Shown: one piece after another, positions 12,131 through 30,000 of the stretch | Layout: each line of letters opens with the position of its first letter | Numbering within the stretch: position 1 is the stretch's first letter | Source of the DNA: Mycteria americana | Lineage: Eukaryota > Chordata > Aves > Ciconiiformes > Ciconiidae | Assembly: GCF_035582795.1 (NCBI RefSeq) | Contig: NW_027445659.1 | Span: 124,001 to 188,000, forward strand | Length of the DNA stretch: 64,000 nt | Direction of reading: 5' to 3' | The notes under the pieces: model-generated | Seen by the model: only the letters and a program-made list of their open reading frames with translations | Told to the model about the DNA's origin: nothing | Database searches by the model: none | Translations under genes and position numbers: made by a program

Positions 12131-12365
12131 GCGCTTCCCGCCCCACAGAGCCACAGCCCCTCAGCGCTTCCCGCCTCGCCCAGGACCCCCCCCGCGCTCC
12201 CCTCAGCCCAGCCCCACGGGACCCCCGCAGACGCACCTTCCCCTCAGCGCCACCTGCCCCGTAAATCCCCCCGCCGACAGCCCCTCCCTTCAGCCCCGGC
12301 CCCCGAGAACCCCCCCCCGGGCAGCCCCGGCCCCGCGGGGACCGCGCCCCCGGCCCCCGGCCCTA

Positions 12366-12425
12366 CCTGCTCGCGCCGCTCCCAGCTCGGGGCTGCGGCT
12401 GCCGCGGGGCTGACATAATCCGCCC
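12366..12425 (-). promoter_or_regulatory. Candidate 5' non-coding exon and CpG promoter of L1CAM
   Basis: Read on the minus strand, a GC-rich stretch ends in GCGAGCAG followed by GTAGGG, a usable splice donor, and is surrounded by CCCCGCCCC boxes (12430-12480). A coding-side acceptor near 10165 would receive it. The transcription start is not determinable from sequence, so this is inference. Confidence 0.5.
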
Positions 12426-12429
12426 GCAG

Positions 12430-13000
12430 GCCCCGCCCCCCGCCGGGCCCCGCCCCCGCCCCGCCCCGCACACGCCCCCGGACACACCCTGAGCCGGCGG
12501 TGGGGTGGGAGCGCCCGGGGGTCCCTGGGGGGGGAGGGGGGGGTGTCCAGACCCGGGGGGTGGTGAGGGTGGGGGGCAGCAGGGTGGGGCTGAGCCCCCG
12601 CGACGCCTGGGTCCCCTTGGGGGGTGGGGGAGCCCCCCGGACGCCTGGGTCCCCTCCGGGGTAATGACAGCCCGGTCCCACTCCTTCCTGGCAGGCGCCC
12701 AGGGGATGATGGGAACACCCCCCCCTCCCCCCCCCGGGGGACCCAGGCATCCGGGGGGGCTCACCCCCCCCCCCCCCCCGCGGACATAGGCATCCGGGCA
12801 GCCCCCCCCCCCCAAAGGGAGCCAGGACCCCCCAAGCTGCCCACTCCCCCCCATGAGGTCAGACCGCTTTGTCACTGATGACATCACCCCTGTCTGGGGC
12901 TGAGTGTGATGTCAGCCAGCAGGGAACAGCCCGGATGCCCAAGTCCCTGCTGGGATGGGGGGGGTCCCCCCAAAATAGACACAGGGAGATGGGGGGAGAG
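12430..13000. other. Intergenic region between the L1CAM promoter and the SSR4 3' end
   Basis: GC-rich spacer with several copies of the dispersed motif CCCGGACGCCTGGGTCC (12600, 12637, 12737, 12785). No gene was recognised. Confidence 0.6.
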
Positions 13001-13007
13001 GGAGACC

Positions 13008-13013
13008 TTTATT
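13008..13013 (-). other. Polyadenylation signal of SSR4
   Basis: AATAAA on the minus strand, about 360 bases after the SSR4 stop codon. Confidence 0.85.
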
Positions 13014-13372
13014 GGGGTACAGCCACGGGGGGGGTGGCGTTTGGGGATACCCCCTAGGCAGGAACTGTAGGGGAGACCCTTGAGACACCTAGTTTTGGGG
13101 GCTAAGGGTAGACCCCCCCAGTTTGGAAGCTCCCCCATGCCGAGGACACCCCCAAGCCGGGGGGGCTCCCCCATTTTTGGGGCCCAGCCCCAGCCAGCCA
13201 TTCCCACTTGGGGGGGTCCTTCAGCCCCACCCCACAACACCCCCACTTTCAAGGGGCACCCCACAGCATTTTTATTTTGGGGGGTGCAACTTTAGGGGCA
13301 CCCCGCTCCCCACCAGGACCTGTAGACCCCCTCGAGGGGGCTGCATTTGGGGGGGCTGTTTTTTGAGAGGGC

Positions 13373-14800
13373 CTACGCCTGGATGCTGCTCTTGGTGCTG
13401 AAGGCCAGGTAATAGACGACGAGTCCGATGGCGGCCGCCACCACCTCCGTCGACACCCAGGGGCCGTTCCAGGCGCCCTGCCAAAACAATGGGGGGGTCA
13501 CCGCCACCTCCAAAACCGTCCCGAGTCCCCCAAAACCTCCTCCCCACCCCCCAGTACCCCCCCAACCCCCAGGGGCGCACCTAAACCCCACAGAGTTCTG
13601 GGAGCTCTGCACCCATCCTCAAAATCCACCCCAAAATCCCAGCGGTGCCCCCCCAAACCCTGGGACACCCCAAAACACCCACCCCCCACAAGACCCTGGG
13701 GACCCGCCAAGACCCTTCCAGGACCCCCAACCCCCTCCCCCCCGAGAAAAAACACAGGCCCAGCGCCCACCCCAGCAACACCCTTAGGTCATCTACGGAC
13801 TCTCCAACACACCCAAATTGCCCCAGTTTCTGCTCCAAACCCCATGTGTGCCCCCAGCCCCCCCCCCCTCTATTCAGAAAGAGCCGCACCAGAGCCACGG
13901 GGACCCCCAGAACCCCCCAGCTCACCCGATGGTCCACGTTGACAGTGAAGAGGGGCCGGATGCGGGAAACATCCTCATTATTGCGCTGAGCCTGGGGGTG
14001 CAGGGCAGGGAGAGAAAAAGGGGTTCAGAGCCGGGCTGGTTCAGAGATCAGGGGGTTCAGAGCCAGACCCCGGGGTGCCCCCTCAGAGGGACCCCAGCCA
14101 CAGGGTGGGGGGGGCCCACCTTGCGCAGGGCACTGTATGACTCCTCGTCGAAGAACTTCACCTCGTAGGTGCCCGACTGGGCGCTGCGGTGCTCCAGGCT
14201 CCAGGAGACCTGCGGAGGGGTGGAGAGCGCTGAGCCCCCAGACCCCCCTCGGGCACCCTCCCCAGGGACCCCGGGCTCACCTGGTAGCGCCCCACGTCCT
14301 GCCCCCGGGTGACGGGGAACTGCTTCCCGTTGACATCAGCGTAGAGAGCCACGTTCTGCGGGGACAGGGCGGCGGTGAGACGCCGGGGGGTCCCGGTAGC
14401 CCCCGCACCGCGCCCCCCTCCGCGGGGACTCACCTGGGCGCCGTTCTTGCAGACCAGCGAGATCTCCACCACGAAGACGCTCTCAGAGGAGATGACGGCG
14501 TCCGAAGTGGTGTAGTACGAGGGCACGATGGTGGGCTCGGGGCACGGCTCGCCTGCGGGGGACCGTGAGGACCGGGGGGCGCCGGGACCCCCCCCACGGC
14601 CCTCACAGGACGCCAGTGTCCCGGGACCGCCCATGCCCACGGAGCCCCCCCGGCCCCGAGTGTCCCGGGAACCCCCACCCCCACGGGACGCGGGTGCCCC
14701 GGGACCCCCCGCCCGCCCGGTAGCGCCCACCGGGACCCCCCGTACCTGCGGCGCCGAGCGCCACGGCCAGCAGCCCGGTCAGGACCGCCAGCACCGCCAT
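13373..14800 (-). CDS. SSR4: Translocon-associated protein subunit delta (TRAP-delta)
   Basis: ER membrane subunit of the TRAP complex, which sits beside the Sec61 channel and assists insertion and glycosylation of secretory proteins. Six coding exons (14746-14800, 14434-14552, 14281-14355, 14120-14209, 13926-13991, 13373-13477) join in frame to 169 residues, against about 173 in human. A cleavable signal peptide ([19 protein letters not shown]) is followed by a lumenal domain with a conserved cysteine pair ([21 protein letters not shown]), then one C-terminal membrane helix ([20 protein letters not shown]) and a short tail ending IQA. The gene is divergent from IDH3G across about 750 bases, the same arrangement as in human. 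All splice sites are GT-AG and nothing is broken. Confidence 0.98.
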
Positions 14801-15548
14801 GACTGCCGGCCGCACCGCCCTCCCGCCGCAGACCCTCGCCCGACGACCAATCAACGCCGCCCGCCGCCGCCGCGCCACCAATCAGCCCCCGGAGGCGGGC
14901 CGCCGCGCGCCCTGCGGCCAACGGGAAGCGCGCTTTTCCCTTCGCGGGCGCCTGCCCCGCGCGCGACGTGGCCCGACCGCCACCGCCGTCGCCGCGGGGG
15001 GGCGGGGCCAAGCGGCGCACCTGCGCAGCGCCGCCGCCGGCCGGACAAAATGGCTGCCGGGACTTATGTGGCGCGTGGAGGCGGTGCAAGGAAAGGCGCG
15101 GCCGCGGCCCGGCGCATGCGCAGCGCGCCAGCGGCGAACCCTACGCCTCGGCGTTTCCATGGCAACCGCTGCGGGGCGGTGGTCCGGGCTCTCCGCGCCG
15201 GCTTTAGTATTTTTTCGCCCCAAAACGGGGGATGAAGCGCGGCTGGGGAAAGGGCTCCGCGCGTGGGTGCCGCCGGCCCGGGACAAAATGGCGGACACCT
15301 CCGCCTCTACGGCGCGCCTCTGAGGGAGCGCGCGAGGGGCCGCCCTGCGCATGCACTGCCGCGCCGCCCCGCCCAGGCACAAAATGGCCGCCGCGACTTC
15401 TGTGGCGCTGCCGGCGGCGTGAGGGAAAGCACGGGGCGGGGGTGGGTGAGGCGGGAAGTCTCGCGAGATCTCGCGCCCCGCCAACCCCATCCCCGGGCCG
15501 TGCCGAGGTCTCGCGAGAGCAGCGTGGCAGCCATCGCGGAGAGCAGCC
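14801..15548. promoter_or_regulatory. Bidirectional SSR4/IDH3G CpG-island promoter
   Basis: The 748 bases between the two start codons are CpG-dense. They hold two CCAAT boxes close to SSR4 (near 14848 and 14878), an NRF1-type GCGCATGCGC at 15112-15121, three YY1-like AAAATGGC copies (near 15047, 15285, 15381) and two perfect TCTCGCGAGA palindromes at 15459-15468 and 15509-15518. The last is the element bound by BANP and also linked to ZBTB33. No TATA box is evident. A shared promoter for these two genes is established in mammals. Confidence 0.85.
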
Positions 15549-18500
15549 ATGGCGGCGGCGCTGGCGGCGGTGCGGCGGCTCTGGGTACCGGCCGTGCTGG
15601 GACCGCGCCCGGTGAGTGCCGGGGCCGCGGGCGTGGGCGGCGGGACGGTCCTACCACCCCCGTCGGGCCCCTCGGGAGCTGGGCGGCGGGCCCCGCGGTG
15701 GTGGCGGACTGGTGCGCTCTGATTGGCCAGCTCGCGGGCGGGCGGTGCTCGGGCGGATTACGGCGATCTGATTGAAGGGGATGGCGCAGCGGGGCGGGAC
15801 TAGCCGTGAGGCGGCTCGGGCTCTGGTTGGCTCCCGCGGTGGAGCCGCCCGGGCGCGCGAATGCTGATTGGCTGCGCGCCGAGTGAGTGGGCGGGCCGGG
15901 GCAGCGCCTTCCTCGCTGATTGGTTGATATTTCTAGGGGAGGTTGGTCCGTGTGCCTGAGCCGCTGGGCGCGGGGGGTGACAAAGCGGGGGGAGGATGTG
16001 TCGGTGCTCAACCCCAGAATCCTCTGTGTTTGGCCGAAGGTGGGGGGGACCCAGGCGTCCGACTGCACCCCCAAAGGACCCAGGCGTCCGGGCAGCCACT
16101 GCCCACTAGATGACCCCTGGGATCCCCCTGCTCAGCCCCATCTCGGGGCTGGACAGACCCTAATTAGCAGCAGCTGCATTAACAAGGTGTCTGGGGCTGC
16201 CTGGCGGGTCTGGGTCCCTTGGGGGGGGTCCTGGGTCCCTTGGGGGACTGGGGGGGGGGGGGCCAGGCTGTGAGCTCTCCCTCTCCCCTCACAGGCGTGG
16301 ATTTCCCATGATGCTGAGCGGCGCCACCTCCCGCCTGTAAGTGCCCAGTCTGGGGGGGTCCGTCCCCCCCCCCCGAATACCCCAGGGCCCTCTAACACTC
16401 GGGGGGGGGGGGGGGGGCAGGAAGCAGGGTCACAGAGACCATGCCCTGCCCCCTGTCCCGGGGCAGGGGGGTCCCCAAACCTACCCTATCCCCTCTCGGG
16501 GGTGGGGAGAGGCTTGGGGACCCACCCTTGGCCTCTCCATTGAGGCTGGGGCATGGCAGGGGCTGTAAGCCCCCCCTGCTTTGGGGTGGGGGGTTACTTA
16601 GGGGGCTCCCAGTGTACTCCTGCTGGGGTGTTTGGGGCCCGTATGGGGGGAGCATGGTGTTCTTGCTGTGTGGATTCTGGGGATGGGTTCCAGGGGTCCT
16701 GGCATCGCCTGGGGGGCTCCCTTCCCTCTCCACCCCCTCCCTGTTTGCCATCACCGTGACTAACTGCCCCCGTTTCTCCCCTGTGCTATGTCCGCTCGCC
16801 CCCGCAGCAGCCCAGCATTGTGAGTATGGCCAGACTGGGAGGGGTGGGAACCTGGGGTGGGGGGGACCCCAAAAGCATGTGGGCGGGGGGGGCGGGGGGG
16901 GCATGCATGGGTCTGCATGGAGGGCACTTGGACGCCTGAGTTCCCCAGGCAGGGGATGGAGGAGGCGGGGGGGCAACGAGGAGGGGGACGGGGAGCCTGG
17001 ACACCTGGGTCTTCACCCCCCTGGTGTCCCCACAGCCACCCCCCGCCAAGTACGGGGGCCGCCACACCGTGACACTGATTCCCGGTGACGGCATCGGCCC
17101 CGAACTGATGCTCCATGTCAAGGAGGTCTTCAGGTGGGTGCCCCCCTCCCCTCCTCGCCCCGGCGAGGACCCAGTGTCCTGGCCGTCCGCAGGACCCAGG
17201 CGTCCGGGCCGTTCCCCGCCCCCAGGCACGCCTGCGTGCCCGTGGACTTCGAGGAGGTGCGGGTCAGCGCCGAGGCGCCCGAGGACGATGTGCACAACGC
17301 CATCATGGCCATCCGCCGCAACGGCGTCGCCCTCAAGGGTGAGTGCAGGGCCAGTGACCCTCCCCGGCAGCTCGGAGACACCCTGACCCTCATCTCCATC
17401 CCCTCCCCAGGGAACATTGAGACCAACCACAACCTCCCACCCAGCCACAAGTCCCGTAACAACCTCATCCGGTGAGAGCCAGGGGGACTGGGGGACACTG
17501 GGAGCACTGGGGGAACACCGGGAGCTATAGAGCCACCGGGGGTGGGAGGAAGAGGGGGACACTGTGGGGCCCTGGGTGGGGGGAGCTGGGCGCTATTGGG
17601 GTTAGTGGGGTGGGGGCAGATGGGGAGGGGTGTGGCCGAAGGGCGCAGCCTGACCTGCGTGTCGGGGCGGGGCAGGACCAGCCTGGACCTGTACGCCAAC
17701 GTGATCCACTGCCAGAGCCTGCCCGGGGTGGAGACGCGGCACCGCGACATCGACATCCTCATCGTGCGGGAGAACACCGAGGGCGAGTACAGCAGCCTGG
17801 AGCACGAGGTGGGCCGCGCCCACGCCCCCGGCAGGGCCACGCCCCCGGCAGGGCCACGCCCCCGGCAGGGCTGCTCACTGCACTGCCCTGGGTACGCTGC
17901 CCTGGCCCCGCCCCCTGCATGGTGTGGCCGAAAGCTGACAGTTCCACCCCGGCCACGCCCCCGGGTGATGGCCACACCCCCCACGGGTACACCGCCTTGG
18001 CCACGCCCCCAGGGCAGTGGCCACGCCCCTGGTGAAGGCATTGGCTTGGCCACACCCCCTTGGCCATCGCCACGCCCCCTACTGCTGGCAACACCCCCAG
18101 TGGCTTGCAGTACTGCTCTGGCCACACCCTTAGGGGTCAGGCCCCGCCCACAGCCTGGCCCCGCCCCCAGGCCCCTTAGGGTGCCCCCTCCTCTGTCCCC
18201 AGAGCGTGGCGGGGGTGGTGGAGAGCCTGAAGATCATCACGGCCGGGCGCTCGCGCCGCATCGCCCACTACGCCTTCCGCCTGGCCCGCGCCGCCGCCCG
18301 CCGCTCGGTCACCGCGGTCCACAAAGCCAACATCATGTGCGTCAGGGGCCGGGGGGCTGTGGGGAGGGTGCGGGGCACCGGCTGACCCCCCTGTCCCTGC
18401 AGGAAGCTGGGGGACGGCCTGTTCCTGCAGTGCTGCCAGGAGGTGGCGGCCGAGTACCCCGAGATCAGCTTCCGCAGCATGATCGTGGACAACACCACCA

Positions 18501-19703
18501 TGCAGGTGGGCCCCGGCCACCCTGGCCCCTCCGCCCCGCCGCTCCCAGTCACCCCAGTAACCCCTCCCTGTCCCCAGCTGGTGTCGCGCCCGCAGCAGTT
18601 TGACGTGATGGTGATGCCCAACCTCTACGGGAACATCGTCAACAACGTCTGCGCCGGGCTGGTGGGGGGCCCCGGCCTTGTCCCTGGCGCCAACTACGGT
18701 CACGACTACGCTGTCTTCGAGACTGTGGGTCTGGGGGGGGACACCTGGGGGGGGTCCCGGCCCCGGGTACAGCCACCACGGAGCTGTGGGGGTGGGGGGG
18801 TCTGGGTGCTGGGAGTGTCCTGATGGGGGGGCTGGGGGGTACTGGGAGTGCTGGGCAGGAATGGGGGGACGGGGGAGGATGGGGGGACCGGAGGGGGAAT
18901 GGGGAGCGCTATGGGGTGTCCCAGGGACATGGGGGTCCCCAGTCACCCCCTGCCCCCCCACAGGCAACGCGTAACACGGGGAAGAGCATCGCCAACCGCA
19001 ACATCGCCAACCCCACGGCCGCCCTGCTCGCCGCCTGCATGATGCTGGACCACCTCCGGTGGGGCGGGGCCTCGGCTCCCAGGGGCGGGGCTACAGCCGG
19101 GCGGGGCCTGGCCTGTGGGGGAGCTGTGACAGCCCTGGGGAGGGGCTGAGTGGGTGGGGCCACAACCAAGGGGTGGGGCTTGGCAAGGGTGGGGCTTCCC
19201 CTAGAGGGAGGGGCACCATTGGAGGGGCTGGGTGGGTGGGGCCATGACTGAGCGGTGGGGCTTAGCAAGGGTGGAGCTTGGGGGGGGGGGGGGGGGCAGG
19301 GCTTTCCCTAGAGGGAGGGGGCACCATTGGACAGGCTGGGTGAGGGGGTGGGGCCTCAGCAAGGTGTGGGACTGCAGAGTGGCTAGTAGGGTGGGGCCTC
19401 ACAACCTGTGGGTGTGGCTTTCTGATGTGGGCGTGGCCTTTGGCTGCTCCTCCCCCAGGTTGCACAGCCACGCCTCCACAATCCGCCAGGCTGTCCTTGC
19501 CTCATTGGATGATCCCCGGGTAAGTCTCGTCTCCCCCCCCCCCCCCCCAAAGTGCCTGAGTCCCCACCTCCTGTGGGTGGGGCCACAACAAGCCCCACCC
19601 CAACGGCTGACCCCACCCCCAGACACACACACCCGACATCGGGGGCCAGGGCACAACCTCGGGGGCCGTCCAGAGCATCATCTCGCACCTCCCCCGCACC
19701 TAG
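15549..19703 (+). CDS. IDH3G: Mitochondrial NAD-dependent isocitrate dehydrogenase, gamma subunit
   Basis: Regulatory gamma subunit of the alpha2-beta-gamma IDH3 enzyme, which oxidises isocitrate to 2-oxoglutarate in the mitochondrial matrix. Thirteen coding exons (15549-15611, 16295-16336, 16808-16819, 17036-17133, 17226-17338, 17411-17471, 17676-17808, 18203-18336, 18403-18505, 18578-18724, 18964-19058, 19459-19519, 19623-19703) join in frame to 380 residues; human has 393. A basic mitochondrial presequence is followed by hallmarks such as [67 protein letters not shown] and [11 protein letters not shown]. The third exon is only 12 bases (QPSI). The C terminus ends HLPRT, shorter than the human tail. 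The start choice follows the presequence and the neighbouring promoter motifs. Confidence 0.97.
15715..15935. promoter_or_regulatory. CCAAT-box group in IDH3G intron 1
   Basis: Three inverted CCAAT boxes in the context CTGATTGG (near 15720, 15866, 15920), plus near matches GATTGAAG and GGTTGGC, follow the first exon. NF-Y binding is inferred from the motif only. Confidence 0.5.
17815..18180. repeat. CCACGCCCCC repeats in IDH3G intron
   Basis: Repeated ggccacgcccccggcaggg and gccacaccccct units lie between the exons ending at 17808 and starting at 18203. They are rich in CACCC/GC-box sequence. Similar arrays occur at 19065-19450. Confidence 0.75.
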
Positions 19704-19782
19704 GGCGGCCAGACAGGGGGTCCCGCTGGTGGGGGAGGGGCGGGACCCCCCCAGGTCTCCCACGACCCGCTGCCGCCCCCCC

Positions 19783-19788
19783 AATAAA
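19783..19788 (+). other. Polyadenylation signal of IDH3G
   Basis: AATAAA 80 bases after the IDH3G stop codon. The SRPK3 signal on the other strand lies 37 bases further on. Confidence 0.9.
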
Positions 19789-19825
19789 CCCCCTGGAGGA
19801 CCCCGCCACCCGGCCGTGCCACACC

Positions 19826-19831
19826 TTTATT
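19826..19831 (-). other. Polyadenylation signal of SRPK3
   Basis: AATAAA on the minus strand, only 36 bases beyond the SRPK3 stop codon. The 3' ends of SRPK3 and IDH3G therefore probably overlap. Confidence 0.9.
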
Positions 19832-19866
19832 CACACTCACGCTCGCAGGGTGGGGCAGGGGCGGGG

Positions 19867-25789
<5,923 letters not shown>

Positions 25790-26550
25790 GCCGCGCGCGC
25801 CCGCTCTGCGCATGCGCCACCCCCCCTACACGCGGGGAGGGGCGGGAAATCCCCGCGGCCGCTGACGGGCCAACGGGAAGCCCCGCCCCTTGCCCCGCCC
25901 TCGCCCCTTGCCCCGCCCCCGTCGTCATGGAGACGGGGCCGCGCAGGCCCTAGCGCTCACCAGTATTCCCCCCCCAAACCCCGCGCTATCGGCCGGACGG
26001 GGCGAGCAGGGCCACCGTCCACCGCCCCTCGTCAGCAGCTGCGGCCCGCCCGCGCTGGAAGCCCTAAACCCCGCTTTTGGCCCCAAAACGAGCAGCCGAA
26101 GACACACCCCCGCCCTTCCCAGGCCACAGCTCGGCCCCGGCCCGACGCGGACCCCCACCGCCGCCGCCGCTCTTCTCCGCCGCGCGCCGGAAATGACGCC
26201 TCCCGCCGTGCCCCTCCCCACCGCTGATTGGCTCCCGCCACGCTCAACCATGACAACAGCGAGAGCACCCCCCCCCCCCCGGGGGGGGGGAATGGTGGTG
26301 GGCGCCCACCAAAGGGGCCCAGGGACCCCCAGGCAGCTCTGCCCCCCCGACTGCCTTGGCACCCCAAAACTGCCCCCAAGACGAACAGGCAGCAGCCCCC
26401 CCCCAGGAAGAGAGCCCCCCAAAACGGCCCTGGAAGGAAGCAGCCCCTCCCCCCCCGAAGGGCCTGGGGACCCCCAAGCTGCCCAGGGAAAGGAGGGGGG
26501 ACGGTGAGCCCCTCCATGAAGAGACGGGGCCAGGGGGCTGCTGGGCATCA
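25790..26550. other. SRPK3 promoter and spacer to the OTUD5 3' end
   Basis: CpG-rich sequence upstream of SRPK3 with an NRF1-type site (25807-25817), GC boxes and one CTGATTGG box near 26223. No separate gene was recognised. This spacer is where human Xq28-type genes stop and Xp11.23-type genes begin. Confidence 0.6.
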
Positions 26551-26551
26551 G

Positions 26552-26557
26552 TTTAAT
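26552..26557 (-). other. Polyadenylation signal of OTUD5 (ATTAAA)
   Basis: The common variant ATTAAA on the minus strand, about 500 bases beyond the OTUD5 stop codon. No AATAAA was found closer. Confidence 0.6.
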
Positions 26558-27054
26558 AACAGGGCACAGGGGGGTGTTTGGGGGGGTGTCAGGAGGCAGC
26601 ACCCCCAGCCCCACCCCACACCCTCCCCCGCCCTGGGGTGCTCAGGGGGGAGGGGGCAGGATGCTCCAGGAGGGGTGGGGGGCAGAGAGGGGAACCCCCC
26701 CCTCCCTCCCCAAACAGCAAAATCCCACCAGGAAAGAAAGGGGAGACCCTACAAAAAATAGGAGCCCCCCCACCCTCCCCCCCAATTCCCCCAGTCCCCC
26801 CTCTTCCTTCCAGCTGTAATTATGGGGGGGTGTGTGTCTTCTCCCCCCCTCCAAAATAGCCGAGGTTCGTCCCGCGGCGTCCAGCGCTGTGTCCCCTCCC
26901 CTCCCCGGTCAGGAGGCGTCCCATGAAAGCAGGGAGGGGGGGGTTCCCCAAAATAAAACGCCCCCCCCAGCCTGGGCCGCCATGCACCTAGAGGTCCCTG
27001 GGGGGGCCGGGGGGGGCGGCGGGGGGGGCCAGGGCGCAGTCCGGGGGTTCAATA

Positions 27055-30000
27055 TCAACTCTTGTCGGTGGCAGGGTCTCTGTGGCGGGAGGTCTTCATG
27101 GTCTCCAGGTACTCCTGCTGCGAGACGGCCAGCACCGATGCCAGGATCTCGTCATCCTCCCAGTCGTTCAGGCCTGGGGGGGCCCCAAAAATTGCGGGGG
27201 AAGGTTGGATTTTAAGGGGGGGTGTGCATGACTCTGCAGATCCCCCCAGCATCACCCCAGAAGGGACGGCAACGAGCCCCAATGGGGGGGCGGCGCTTGG
27301 CTACCCCCCAAGTGAAGGTTCTGGGGCTCCCCCCAAATTAGAGATTTTGTGTCATGTCACCCCCCCAGCTGCAGCAAAAGGGGACAGATCCCCCAAGGGA
27401 CAGCCTTTCCCCCAAACCCAGAGTGCTGCCAAGCTGAAAACCACAACCTGACATCCCCAAACCCAGGATTCCCCCCTAAAGTGAGACATACCCCACCCAA
27501 CACCCCAAAAATGACTCCCCTAAATCTCCCCCAACCCCACCCCCAGCCCCCCTCGCTCACCGAAGGCAGTGGGGGACATCTGCTGCATGATGGCACGGCA
27601 CTCCAGCGCGGGGTACAGGGACACCAGCGGGGGGGTGGCCCGGCCTCCACCCGCCCCCAGCTGGCTGCTGGTCCCTGGGGGGGGCAGGCACATCGCGGGG
27701 GGGCCAGGCACACCAGCCCTGAGGCCCCCCAGCAGCCCCCCCCCGTCCCAACCAGCACCCTCCTAAGCCCATTTGCCCCTCCCCCCCCAGGAGCCAATCT
27801 GGGGCTCCCAGCACCCTGTAACTCCCAGTTTGGGGCCCCATAACCCTCCCCAGTACCCAGGTGGGGCTCCCTCAGCCCCCAGCACCCCATAAATATCAGT
27901 TTGGGGCTCCTCACACCCCCCCCACCCGGCACCCAATTTGGACCCTCCAGCACCCCATAACAACCAGTTTGGGGCCCTCAACTCTCTTTAACACTTTGCT
28001 GTCCCCCCCCCAGCCCCTCGTAGTACCCAGTTTGAGTCCCCCAGCACCCCCTAAACACCCCCGGGGATACCCACCTGGGGCACAGGGCGAGGGGGGCTTG
28101 CCGGGTGGGGGGGCGCCAGGCGAGGGGGGCTTGGGGCCGGGTGCCTCAGGGTGCAGGCCGGGGTGCTCAGGCGAGGGGGCGGCGCTGCGGGGCCGGGGCG
28201 AGCGCCCGCTCCACTCCTCCAGGCCGCTGGCCGCCGCCGCCGTGGCCGAGCTGCACGTGGCGCTGGCCTTGCGGGGCTGCGGGGGCACGGGGAGGCGCGT
28301 CACCCCTCTCCCGGCCAGCACCGTCCCCGGGCGGACAGCCAGGGAGGAACACCAAGGTGTGGGGGGACAGGGATGGGGACAGCAGGACCCCTTTGAGGGG
28401 TCGCAGGGCACCCCCACCTGCCGGGCCTGCTTCTCCTGGTCGCGCAGCCACTGGAGGTAGGACTCGCGGGCCACCTGCTCCTCGATGGCCTCGTTGGTGG
28501 CCTCCCAGTCGGTCGCCCGCTTCTTGTCCTCCAGCATCTGCTGCTCGATCCAGGACTCCTCCGAGGTCTTGATGGCACTCTTCATCAGGGACTGCTCTGC
28601 CAGCTGGGGGCGGGGCCATGCTAGGACACGCCCATTCCACAAGCCACGCCCCCATAGGAAGGCTCCACCCCCCGGGCATACAGCTCCCCAAGCAAGCAGC
28701 TAGCAGGGGCGGGGCATGCTAGGCCACACCCCTGCACAGACCACACCCCCAGGACACAGCCCCGTGGATTGCCGTGGGGGTGGGGCCACACTTGGACACA
28801 CCTCCACGAAGAAGCCATACCCCACTGCAGGCTCCACCCCCTGTGGTAGGCCACACCCTCCCCAGAAGGCTCCTCCCCCCCATGGGCACAGCTCTGCTCT
28901 GGAATGGGCCCGCCGGCAGGGGGCGGGGCAATACTTAGACTGCCCCACATCTAGACCACGCCCCCTATGCATAGGCCAGGGTTTCCACCTGGAGGTGGGG
29001 CCACACTCAGACACACCCCCAAAGGCAGGCTCCACCCCCAGAGAAGGCACCACCCCTAAACCAGGGCTCCCAACTGGGGGCGGAGCCACACTTAGACACA
29101 CCCCCTCAGAAAGAGGGCTGTTGGGGGCAGGGCTACACATGGCCACACCCCCTCTGTGGCCCCACCCACATGGGGAGGGAGGGGGAGGCCAGGGAGGGCC
29201 CCAGGACCTGCAGGCCCCCCCCTCCCCCCCAAGCCCCCCTGGATGGAAGGAGGGCACCCCCGCCCCACAGCAACAGGGGTCCCAGGCCCCCCAGCCCCAC
29301 TGACCCCCGGCTTGAAGGAGGGCAGCCCCAGCCCCACGCCGATGGTGGCCTTGTTGGGGTTGACGACGGAGTTGTAGTGGATGTTGCGGTGGTAGCTGAC
29401 CCGGATGGGCTCGTCCTCGTTGTGCTGGATCCCGTGGAAGGTGTTGATGGGCTCTGCGGGCACCCCGTCAGCACGGCAGCACCCCACCACCCCAGTGGCA
29501 CCCCCGAACAGCACCCGGGGGCCCACGGGGACCCCCCCCGAGCTGCCCCACAGGTACGTGGGGGGGTCCCCCAACAGCATCTGGGGACCCCCCAACAGCA
29601 CCCAGGGACACACAAGGACCCCCCGGCCACCCCAGTGGCACGCGGGGACCCCCCCAACAGCACCCAGTGACCCGCGGGGACACCCCAGCCACCGCACAGG
29701 TACATGGGGACCCCCCCCAACAGCACCCAGGGACGTGCAGAGAGCCCCCCAGCCACCCCACAGGTACATGGGAACCTCCACAACAAAAGCTGGGGACATG
29801 TAGGTACCCCCCCAGCCACCCGGAGACCTTCCAGCAGCACCCTAGGGACCCCACAGCCACCCAGGAGCCCCCTACAGCATCTTATGGACCCTACGGACTC
29901 CCCCCACAGCACCTTGGGGTCCCCAGAGACAGCACAGGAAGCCCACATCATCACCATCATCATCCTGGGGGTCCCTCAGTGACCCCACAGATCCCTAAAG

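Noticed and set aside
10200-13000. A hidden PDZD4 gene between L1CAM and SSR4
   Set aside because: No PDZ-like coding exon could be found on either strand; the interval is repeats and CpG-rich promoter.
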